Assembly (NCBI GenBank): GCA_026184775.1
Contig: JANCYW010000004.1
Coordinates: 1-64,000, forward strand
Reading direction: 5' to 3'
DNA length: 64,000 bases
Origin: Cyanidium caldarium
Taxonomy: Eukaryota > Rhodophyta > Bangiophyceae > Cyanidiales > Cyanidiaceae
A program made the translations under genes and the position numbers. Position 1 is the first letter of the stretch, and each line of letters begins with the position of its first letter. Positions 52,101 through 59,774 of the stretch are shown here, in pieces. Under the pieces are notes generated by a model. That model worked only from the letters and a program-made list of their open reading frames with translations, did not search any database and was not told the DNA's origin.

Positions 52101-52696
52101 CGACGGATGCCGCCGACGCGGTGTTCATTCCCCGCAAGCAGCGCGAGCCGTTACCCAGCCCCGCGCCGGAGGAGGACGGCGATGAGGAGAGAGGTGAGGG
52201 GGACGGTGGTCGCAGCTCACGGGAAGATGCCACGCCCGATGGCGGAGAGCGGGACACATCCGCGCGCGTCGCTCTCGATGGCGACGCGGGCGATGGCGGT
52301 CGGGCGCCTCGCCGGAAACGACATCGAGGCGGTCGAGGGGCAATGCGAAGACGTCGTCAGCGCGAACAGGAGGCGTGGCTGCTGGCTCGACAAGGTCAGA
52401 ATTCGGTGGCGGCCACGGCGGCGCCGGCGCCCACCAACCTCCACTGTTTCCATTGCGGCAGGCGCGGACATCGTCGCACGGAATGCCCGCAATGGGCAGG
52501 AGCGGCGGCCGCCGGCAGTGCTGCGACCGGGGCGGACCTGCTGCGCCATCACGAAATGCGCAAAGCGGAGTACGAGCGACGTCGCCTGGCCGCCGTGCAA
52601 CCACCGCGCCTGAACGGCGATGTCGCCCACAAACGTCGCAGCGCGCCGACGTCCATCGAGGCGGGCTACGCCAGCGACGCCAGCTGTGGACAGTGA
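49178..52696 (+). CDS. AWS-SET histone methyltransferase with C-terminal CCHC zinc knuckle
   Basis: The 1172-residue protein carries an AWS domain from about 681 (CQCRGRCEPTQC ... CPVARAQ). The SET domain runs from about 728 (RGCGVRTLEPLRRGDFVVEYMGE) with RFINHSCAP near 804 and ELTFDYRM. A post-SET CxCxxxxC (CRCGASGC) lies near 872. The AWS-SET-postSET order marks the SETD2/NSD/ASH1 group of H3K36 methyltransferases. The first 680 residues are helical and Ala/Leu-rich without a recognised domain. After residue 940 the chain is acidic and low-complexity, then CFHCGRRGHRRTEC (about 1089) forms a retroviral-type zinc knuckle for nucleic acid binding. The ATG at 49178 is the first in frame. The target residue is inferred, not shown. 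Confidence 0.9.
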   Translation: MVTRDQNERSRVADAPEQVGHAADSSTSKRRRADQAGATSPKAGTWAAEAEHLTQLFLRNDFALYASLLQVDAASGHVVFQASPLLSKLDVLDYVSETARRFRRSDRTVQEWCAAAAAPQDTLPLTSFAELLSTLTFLCDGEQPGSEQLLAAIRRHSTFTAEVAGFAEWALCTAGLAALAAAAAGGAAASSTASVAAKQRGEEGADASSMTEVDDPARAAAAAEQLRNVLFTGMNVIMTLSNVLDGELTAGADVPEAAPERSLCAQLLWQPESLANYAESLHAFDQGVMALFASGPQTLLYVRAKRELEEHAELLLSAMQYAVETKRALAPERCVEVSRQLWPALERALAPATPDRVAADISAKSEDTSSPERLIQLLPFLARCLEQATDDASASLAGSLHALCLNAWERKPRKNNRRTTLSPGAEAALLATLRHLYSTRLALLAAAFQSAQQSAALERVVRMALLESAMQLQLDGAAATSASRATDDAELTASEPDAGAAERLREVMQFLSRLHALALRLRHSSWLQRYLLADCFAGIRGLERLLDILRRLPIASTRRCSADARAEYAILLNDVEAVRRRSGAPDESPPTAVETPEHDEDGVAPVVDVRLPPLDFTAVPMGDFGERTWYTLLAMRRSRAADKLSRLIDTDDGKPAPFVNLPCNQYLGGALAGRAAPPTDACQCRGRCEPTQCLNASVFVECHPERCPVARAQTTDHDCGNQRFQRQQYARAEVFLTGDGRGCGVRTLEPLRRGDFVVEYMGEVIDLDELLRRRREHRYERHVYFMTLDQGLFLDASRQGTWGRFINHSCAPACYTHKWMVRGRLRVGIFASRDVAAGEELTFDYRMEKRGERVELPSEASAAASADEPVPIRCRCGASGCTGWISGGPFADEAAAEAALQEFAAQRQRLVEALREELHAAERVLEQHRRPPLATSSALATDSRLQLCAWEEEEVVVVVVGEDTADAPKLVGAPATDAADAVFIPRKQREPLPSPAPEEDGDEERGEGDGGRSSREDATPDGGERDTSARVALDGDAGDGGRAPRRKRHRGGRGAMRRRRQREQEAWLLARQGQNSVAATAAPAPTNLHCFHCGRRGHRRTECPQWAGAAAAGSAATGADLLRHHEMRKAEYERRRLAAVQPPRLNGDVAHKRRSAPTSIEAGYASDASCGQ

Positions 52697-53105
52697 GAGA
52701 GAGTGAGAGAGAAGGGAGGGGTCGGTTCGACGAGTAGGTGTCAAGGGTGGATGACCGAGGGTGGGGCGGGGAGTGCACGAGAATACCGTCTCCGTAGGGG
52801 CTGAGGTAAACCCGTGTCGCGCGCCCCCTCGTTCGAACGTGACTCCACTGCTCTGGAAAGTGCCCTGTGGTATATGTGTCGCACATCACACGCACCTGGC
52901 ATGGGGGCTCCACTGTGTTCCGCATCCGTCCGGCGATGCGAACCGACGTGCAGCGTCGGTTGCCGCAGGCGGAACCTGGCCACGGTCCAACCGCGTCCAG
53001 CACGGCGTTCAGACACTCCATTCACCCTGTTCGACACTGCCACAAAGGCCGTTTCGCGCCCATCAACGCGACGTCTCCTCTCTCCTTATCTGTCCCCTTC
53101 CCGGC
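52697..53105. other. 409-bp intergenic region
   Basis: The region lies between the SET gene stop and the phosphatase-like gene, both on +. The phosphatase frame is open upstream to 52761 but only from GTG and without family similarity. A GA-rich tract follows the SET stop. No other gene is supported. Confidence 0.45.
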
Positions 53106-54086
53106 ATGTTCATCCAGTCACTGGTGGCCACCACGGTCATCGTGCGCCACGGCGAGACCGAGTGGAACAGCGAGGACCGGTCGCAGGGACAGCTGGACAC
53201 GCCACGCCTCAGCCGACGCGGACAGGAGCAGGCACGGCATCTGGCACGTGACGGTATATCGTTGTGGCAGCGCCAGGTGCATACCTTGGCGCTATCGTCG
53301 CTGCAGCGGGCACGCCATACCGCGGACATCGTTCGGGAGGAGTGTGCGGCCAGCGCGTCGTGGCGGGTATGGAGCACGGAGTTGCTGTGGGAAGCAGGGG
53401 TGCCGTGGGCCGGGCTCTATAAACCGGAGGCGGCGCAACGATTCCCCGAGGCGTATCGCCAGTTCAAGTACGAGCCGGCGGCGAGTGCATCGATACAAGA
53501 GCTGCATCGGCGGGTGCAACAGTTTTGGCAGCGGCGTCAGGAGCAGTGCGCCGCTGACGATACAGCGAACGGAACGGGCGCCGTCTGGTTGGTGGTGGCG
53601 CACAACCAGACCAACCGGGCGTTGCTGACGCAAGCGGCCGGGTGGGATTTGCGTCAGCATCGGGTATGGAAGCAGTCCAATTGCGGATGCAGCGTCGTGG
53701 ATGCGAAGCGACGCATCCACCTGGTGAACTATGTGGTACCGCACCGAGCAGCCTGTATGCCCGCCACCGAGGCGGACAAGCGGCTGCTGGAGCTGGAGTG
53801 CGATGAGCGCCTGCCGCAACTGCAACACGCCAGGAATGCGCACGGTATCGAGGTGATCCGGGGACGCCCGGCGGACTTGCAACGGGCGCTAGGGGAACTG
53901 CTGGATGGCGCCGACACCCAGCAGCTGGTGTGGTATCCGGGCGGGCGCACGCGTTTGGAACGCAGTGGCGACGGCTCGTCGTGGACGATCGCCGGACACA
54001 ACTGGCCGGCGGCGGACGCGGCACCGACGGTGATTGCTCAGTGCGTGAGCCAGTGTGTGGAGGCGGATCGAATGCTGCGGGCCTGA
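53106..54086 (+). CDS. Phosphoglycerate-mutase-like histidine phosphatase
   Basis: This histidine phosphatase superfamily protein has 326 residues from the ATG at 53106. The phosphate-accepting RHGETEWN lies at 14-21 (H15). SQGQLDTPRLSRRGQEQARHL follows, with LALSSLQRARHTADIV and the second catalytic His in WLVVAHNQTNRALLTQAAG (about 165). The segment QSNCGCSVVD after it is typical of cyanobacterial and plastid PGAM-like phosphatases, including the 2-carboxyarabinitol-1-phosphatase branch. About 110 C-terminal residues extend beyond one domain and may be a shortened second phosphatase domain, as in cyanobacterial two-domain forms. No clear transit peptide precedes RHGE. The substrate is not determined. 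Confidence 0.85.
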   Translation: MFIQSLVATTVIVRHGETEWNSEDRSQGQLDTPRLSRRGQEQARHLARDGISLWQRQVHTLALSSLQRARHTADIVREECAASASWRVWSTELLWEAGVPWAGLYKPEAAQRFPEAYRQFKYEPAASASIQELHRRVQQFWQRRQEQCAADDTANGTGAVWLVVAHNQTNRALLTQAAGWDLRQHRVWKQSNCGCSVVDAKRRIHLVNYVVPHRAACMPATEADKRLLELECDERLPQLQHARNAHGIEVIRGRPADLQRALGELLDGADTQQLVWYPGGRTRLERSGDGSSWTIAGHNWPAADAAPTVIAQCVSQCVEADRMLRA

Positions 54087-54204
54087 GGACGGGTGGTAGA
54101 GGGAGGTGGAGTGCGTCGGTGACGTGCGGTGTTGGTATTTTCTTTCGACGCGACCCGATTCACATGGAGTAATATTCCACACACGCACACGCTTGCCCCC
54201 TGCA

Positions 54205-56427
54205 TTATTCGTCTCCGAACGAGAGCAACGCCTCGTCAGCATCGTCGAGCAAACTCATGGTCGGCGCGGCGAGGCTGACGTTATCGCGGCTCCCAGCGCC
54301 CATCACTGTATGCACTTCGGCCGATAGCCGCTGCACCTCGCGCAACAACTCTCGCGGCCGTCGATCACTGCTGCGGCGACCGCGTCCGGGTGCACTGCAC
54401 GCATCGGACACGTCGCGGTGGTGACAGAGGCGCAGCTCGGCCTGTTTGGCGACCAGACGGCGGCGCAGATTCTTCAGCCGACGGTACGGCCAGTGCATCA
54501 CCCCGTTGCGTCGCGATATCTTCTTGAGCAGGGTAACACATATGCCCAGTTGGGCGGCGACCACATCGCGCGGCATGTGGAAAAAGCGGCGCAAGTCCTC
54601 CAGTTTGATGCAGTAGAGGATGAAGCGGCGCGACTTGCCCCGAATGCGGCGACGAATGCTCTCCAGGGCGGCGTCGGTGGCCTCAGCGTCATCTGCAGAT
54701 GCAGCGATGGTGTCAAGCGCCCACGGCTGGGCGTGCGCCTCCAGCGACTCGAATGAGCGGTCGCTCCAGCCGGAGACCTCGGAGCCGGCCTCGGCCTCGT
54801 CGGCGCCGCTGACCACGTCGACCTCATCGAATGTATGCGAACAGACGCGGAGGTGCTCGAGCGTGGCCTCATGGCGCGGCAACGCACAGGATGGTGGCGA
54901 AAGTGGTGGCGGCGGTGCGGGCGGCGGCGTTACGACCGATTGGCACGTGGCCTCGTGGCTTTCCTCCGGAGGCGGCCTCTGCTTGCGCGGGCGACCGCGT
55001 TTGCGTTTGATCTTCTGGGTGGTGGTGGTGCCACCAGCTGTCGCCGTCGCTGCGCTGGCATCGGGATCGTTGCGCTCCGCCGCAGTGCTCGCCTGCGCCG
55101 TCTGCGGGTAAGGCGCGCTGGCGCTGGACGCTTCCGAATGGCGCGTCGTCCACAGCGTATCGGTGAGCGCATTACCCCGGGAGCGCCACGCCATGCGGAA
55201 GAGCGGCCACGATGCCGTGGTAACCTCGGTGGTGTCGCCCGCCGGCATGCGCGCCAGCACCCCCACCGGCCACAGCAGGCCGGGGCGATCGACCGTGAGC
55301 GCCTCGCGACTCCCGATCGGCTCCGCGGCCATAAAGCCGCGCTCATCCATGCTGAATATGCTGCAGCGCAGCGCATGCGGCCGTATCGGCTGCGTACCGA
55401 ACGACAGATACACGTGGAATTCCTCGCGCTCTTGAGCGCCATCGCTGCTCAGTTGCACCGTCACGATGCGCTGCGAGCTCGGCGGTCGGCTCTGGGCATC
55501 CGCTGCATCCGCATCGTCACTGCTCCCGGTCCAGTCGGTTGCGGTGCTCGAGCACGGCACGCCGGTCTGCGCTTCGGAGGGCGCGGCGGGGGTGGTGAGT
55601 CCGCCCCTCGACACCGGCGACATGGGCCACAGTGGGCCCGCGGAGCATTGGTTGTTGGAGGCCTGTGCATCCGGCCGCGTGCTCCACTGCCGCCCCAAGT
55701 TCGATACCACATGCATGACCGCGTGCTGCACGACGGCCGGCGCGCTGTCGCTATGAAACACCAGCACAAACGTTAGCGAGGTGGGTACCGTGGGCGGGCT
55801 AAGCGCCGGAGACACGTTCTCCATCGGGGCGGGGACTGCGGGAGTACGGGCCAGCAGGGTACGCATATCTGCACTGGTGCCGCCGGCACTGGCCAAACCG
55901 CGGCTCTCTTTCACAGCAGACGCCACCGTATCCCAGCGGAGCGCATTCTCTAGGTCGCCGCAGAAGGGCGCCTCCTCGACGCCGTCTGCGGCATCGACAC
56001 GCAGCCACTGCTCGCTGTCGTCGAGCGGGTCGGCGCTCGCCCAACGGTCGTCGTGCGGCATACGCTCCAAAATATCCAATTCGGGCAGCATGGCCTCTTC
56101 GGGAGGAGGCACGGAGGCGGGCGATGCACCCGCCAGTTCCGCCAGGTGCATCCATGTCGGGTCGGCGGCTGACTCGACGAGCGGCGAATCCACGGCTCCG
56201 AGATCGCCTACGAACTTGTCGGCGAACGGCAAAGCCGAAAAAGACGTTCTATGCGAAATGACGATCCGTGCCGCCCAAGCGTGCTCGGCAGCGCCGTGGT
56301 CTTCGCAAGGGTCGCGCGACGCGGCCACCATCGAGGGATCCCTCAGCGGCAGTTGCCGGGCGCAGCCGGCGCCGACGATCTCGCCGGGGCGCCGGCTGAC
56401 GTCCGGTGGCCACCTCCAAGTGGCCAT
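54205..56427 (-). CDS. RWP-RK domain transcription factor with AT-hook
   Basis: RWP-RK proteins are plant, algal and protist transcription factors linked to nitrogen response and gamete development. The 740-residue product has an AT-hook-like KRKRGRPRKQ at about 474-483. The RWP-RK helical motif lies at about 600-650: LEDLRRFFHMPRDVVAAQLG, then VTLLKKISRRNGVMHWPYRR. The name-giving RWPxRK reads HWPYRR here. The N-terminal 470 residues are not classified but contain beta-like segments (SLTFVLVFHSDSAPAVVQH). A C-terminal helix follows the motif. The ATG at 56427 is used. It is convergent with the phosphatase gene (118 bp). Confidence 0.9.
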   Translation of the reverse strand: MATWRWPPDVSRRPGEIVGAGCARQLPLRDPSMVAASRDPCEDHGAAEHAWAARIVISHRTSFSALPFADKFVGDLGAVDSPLVESAADPTWMHLAELAGASPASVPPPEEAMLPELDILERMPHDDRWASADPLDDSEQWLRVDAADGVEEAPFCGDLENALRWDTVASAVKESRGLASAGGTSADMRTLLARTPAVPAPMENVSPALSPPTVPTSLTFVLVFHSDSAPAVVQHAVMHVVSNLGRQWSTRPDAQASNNQCSAGPLWPMSPVSRGGLTTPAAPSEAQTGVPCSSTATDWTGSSDDADAADAQSRPPSSQRIVTVQLSSDGAQEREEFHVYLSFGTQPIRPHALRCSIFSMDERGFMAAEPIGSREALTVDRPGLLWPVGVLARMPAGDTTEVTTASWPLFRMAWRSRGNALTDTLWTTRHSEASSASAPYPQTAQASTAAERNDPDASAATATAGGTTTTQKIKRKRGRPRKQRPPPEESHEATCQSVVTPPPAPPPPLSPPSCALPRHEATLEHLRVCSHTFDEVDVVSGADEAEAGSEVSGWSDRSFESLEAHAQPWALDTIAASADDAEATDAALESIRRRIRGKSRRFILYCIKLEDLRRFFHMPRDVVAAQLGICVTLLKKISRRNGVMHWPYRRLKNLRRRLVAKQAELRLCHHRDVSDACSAPGRGRRSSDRRPRELLREVQRLSAEVHTVMGAGSRDNVSLAAPTMSLLDDADEALLSFGDE

Positions 56428-57327
56428 ACCGTGGTGACGGGATTGAATTTACCCCAACGTCCTCTGCTTCTTGCGACTGGCGCGACTCTCCTCGGGGTCG
56501 GCCCGGCCCGCACGATACAACACGTTCTCGCAGTGAGAATCTTCGTCTATCGCCCCACTCCCGGCGGGAACGTGATCCCGCCGCACAAACCGCTACTGCA
56601 ACGCCAACGCCGACATACCGCTGCACAAAGCGCCACCTCGCGATCGTATCGGCGCGAGCTGCGCAACCGCTCCGCGGCCGTGTAAGATCGGTTGAAGGCG
56701 TTGCCCGCTGGCAACCGCTGGCCCATCGCAAGCGCGGAATCGACACGTCGCATGCGCCCGCATCCGGGCACGTTAGAACTTGGACACGGCCGCGCAAGCG
56801 CGGAATTCGCGGGTTCTGCGCGCGCGCCCCAGATGCTGGCGTTCGCGTCCCAGGCGATCGGCAGGGCCGCTGGGCCAGCACTCGCCGCCGGCTCGGACGG
56901 TCGTCGGTCGCGGGCTGTCCCCGAGATCGCGACCGCTGGGCGTGCGTGTGTGCACCGAGCGGGTGTGTGCCGCGAGCAACACCGCGTACTGGAGGCAACG
57001 AGTGCCACGTGTCGCTGTGCGAGCTGCAAACGAGGACATGCAATGGGCCGCGAAGGGCTCCCCAGCGCGCCACGCTGGCGCGGGCGTGGTTGGCGCACCC
57101 AGTGCGCCCCGGGTCGCCGGGAGGTCCGTCACAGGAGAGCGGGCGTTCGAGGGGACGGCGTTGTCGGTCGTGGACAAATACGAGTGCGGCGGTTGTCTGC
57201 GTGCGTGGCGAGCCGGCACCGCTGCGTTCTATCGCTGTGCACAAGTCCACCAGGAGACGAGTCGAAACTCCGTGGCCGCTCTCTCATTCTGACGCATCGC
57301 TCACGTCTTGTCCGTGAAAAGCTTTCT
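56428..57327. other. 900-bp region without a recognised gene
   Basis: The region lies upstream of the RWP-RK gene and downstream of the OGFOD1 stop. Open frames exist on both strands (for example - 56547-57098) but their composition is Arg/Ala-rich and unspecific. No tRNA-like or other structured RNA was recognised. It probably includes a long 5' regulatory region for the RWP-RK gene. Confidence 0.5.
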
Positions 57328-57521
57328 TCAGCTCTGCCTGTCGCTATCGTGACCGCTGGTCTGGTACTCCATGGCGATATCCCACCGGCTGCCAGGGGCG
57401 GCTGCAGAGACGTACTTGATAAATCGCATCACCTGCTCGTCGCGCAACACGATGCTGAGGGTGTTGTGCGCCGGCGCAACCACCAACAAGGTCCCGTTGC
57501 CAGCTTCACTGTCGTCCGATT

Positions 57522-57553
<32 letters not shown>

Positions 57554-59226
57554 GACACCTTGCTCTCGGCCGGCGCCTTGGTCCCGCTGCGGTACACCGC
57601 CGGATCGCCGCCGCCGCCGCCAGCGTCCATGTAACATTCGTAACCGCCCAACTCTTGGCTCTGCCATGCCGCATGCTGCTCGTCACCACGGTCGTCCACC
57701 AAACACAGCGTGGCATCCACCACGCTCGGCTCACCGTCGCTTATCATGCTGTGACGCGTGGCCAGCGTGTAGTCCAGACCGGGACGGAAGCGACGCACGG
57801 CGCCGCGACTCGCCAACAAGCCGCCATGCGTGACGTCGACGCCAGTAATGCGCTCGAGGTAGTGCATCAACGCCGGGCTGCCCATCCAGGCGCGCAATAC
57901 CGCCAGCGTGTGCTCGAGTGGTGCGGCCGACGGGCTGCCATCCACCGCGGCAGCATTCAGCTGCAGGTATCGTCGCATATGCGGCGGCCCGACGGTATGC
58001 CATGCATCCGTCGCCGACGCGGTGGCACTTGGCTCAGTCGCCTGGCGATGGTCGGCGCCCACCAGCTGTTCGAGCAGCGGCCCGGCCACCCGAGCCGGGT
58101 TCAGAAAATCGTGCAGTTGCATGCTGCACTCTTCCGCAAAGCGCTTCCGAAGTGCTTGCATCACCGCCGGACGCAAGTATTCCGGGTTCAGGTATTGCAG
58201 CAGTTGATCGCGCTCCACCGCGGTCAACGCCGAGGAGGCGGCATCGGACAGCCGCCGCCCTAACGGCACAAAGGGTGCATCCAGCGGTGCCAGACGACTG
58301 TGTCCCTCCAGCGACGCCAGCGACGAGGATGCCGCATCCGCATTGGTTTTGGCGGACACCACATGGTACCAGCCGCTGATGCTCAGCCGCGGCCGCTCCT
58401 CCTGAAGCACCTCCTGCACCGAGTGAAAACTACGGCCCGGAAGCACCCGGAACACCACCATCACATTCCACTCCGGGCAAAGCGATTGGCAAGGGTACGG
58501 TTCGGGCTGGCCATCGCCAGCAGCGGTGCCGTACAACTGCAGCGCACCGCCGTCCTCGGCCTGCCAGGGCTCATCCGGATCCGTCAAGTAGAGAATGTAA
58601 CTGAGGCGCCGCGTGCCGATCACGTCGTCATGGCACAACAGGTGACATCCGCGCGTATAGGCATTGACGGAACAGTCGATGGTGTCGCCGTCTAGATGCT
58701 CTCCGGCCTCCACATCGCAGCAGCCGGTGAGGCGCTCCATCCAGTCGCGTATCTCGGGCGAGTAGAGGTACCGCCGCAGCCGTGCCAAGGTGCCCAAGTG
58801 ACGGGCCTCATCGGGCGGCAGTCCGTCCAAGTTGGCCAGATCGCCCGTCTGGTACACCCGGTAGATGTCGGTTTCCTTGTGCGTCGCCTCGCAGTGCTGG
58901 ATGATCTCGTCGCGCGCCCGTCGCAGAAACCCGTCCGGGAACAGCCTCCGCAACGCCAAGTGCGGAAACGGCTGCATAGAGCGGTACCGCCGCTGCAGGG
59001 AACGCAGGACCTCAGAGTCAGGGAATTGCAAGCGGTCGCTGCCCGTCTTGCCGGCTGCGTGGTCGGGCGGCAGACGGATCAAACTGCCCGGGTCGGTGGG
59101 TGGACGGTCAGCCGTGGCGCCGTTCACCGCTGCGATCTCCTCTTCGCCGTCTCCGACAGCAGAATCGGCAACAGCCCACTCGTCCTCTGCATTGCCTTTT
59201 CGAGGACGCTTCCTCGGCGACGGCAT
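57328..59226 (-). CDS. OGFOD1: OGFOD1/Tpa1-type prolyl hydroxylase
   Basis: This Fe(II)/2-oxoglutarate dioxygenase hydroxylates a proline in ribosomal protein uS12 and affects translation accuracy. The ATG at 59226 gives 632 residues, near the family size. After a basic N-terminus (PSPRKRPRKG) comes the catalytic double-stranded beta-helix domain: FPHLALRRLFPDGFL, the metal motif HxD in GCHLLCHDDVIGTRRLSYILYL (about 195-199), the distal His in GRSFHSVQEV (about 265) and the 2OG-binding Arg in RPRLSISGWYH. The second, non-catalytic domain fills the C-terminal half (EYLRPAVMQALRKRFAEECSM, YLERITG). An acidic insert with Asp/Asp/Glu runs (DDDDESDDSE) lies near 590. Confidence 0.93.
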
Positions 59227-59456
59227 TCCCGACTGAAAGCGTTCAGGCTGAGGCAACGCCGCTGCACACCGACACCTCCTGTCGGGACCGAACGCGACGG
59301 CAGCACCGCGACGACGACCGCTGCGAGTGGCCTCTCTGCGCAAGTCTCCGGAGACAGCCGAACAGTGCAGACGAGCACGGCTGCGAACGGACCGGAGTGT
59401 GAAACACCGCGAGAGTCTCTCCAAAACTGTCTAGTCGAACGTGACGAGGCCCCTCT

Positions 59457-59774
59457 ATGGTCAACCGATGGAGACCGCCACCCGTGGCACCCGGCGCGGC
59501 CCGCAGGAAGCTGCTCCTGGACCGGCTGCAGATGGCCACAAGCGGCACCCTGGCGTTTATCGCGTTTGGCGGCGCAGCACTCCTGGTGGTCAACGTGGTG
59601 GGCAATACGGTGCCGTGGCCCAAGTTGCGAAAGGCGACGCCGCAAGGCGACGCGGCCACTGGAACGTCGGCCGCCGACGCCCATCCGATCTCCACGCCTC
59701 CGCGTAGCGAGGAGGCGCGGTCACGGTCGACGCCGGCAGACGGCCCGCATGCCGACGGCAAACCCTCTACCTAG
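59457..59774 (+). CDS. Small single-pass membrane protein
   Basis: The ATG at 59457 gives 105 residues: a basic N-terminus (MVNRWRPPPVAPGAARRK), one membrane helix at about 29-50 (GTLAFIAFGGAALLVVNVVG), then a hydrophilic Ala/Ser/Pro-rich tail. The layout fits a small organelle membrane assembly factor, but I cannot name it. It is divergent from OGFOD1 (230 bp). Its TAG stop shares the palindrome CTAG (59771-59774) with the stop of the convergent gene. Confidence 0.6.
   Translation: MVNRWRPPPVAPGAARRKLLLDRLQMATSGTLAFIAFGGAALLVVNVVGNTVPWPKLRKATPQGDAATGTSAADAHPISTPPRSEEARSRSTPADGPHADGKPST

Noticed and set aside
52440-52500. CCHC knuckle as a retroelement gag remnant
   Set aside because: It is in the same continuous frame as the SET domain and no other retroelement parts or terminal repeats are near.
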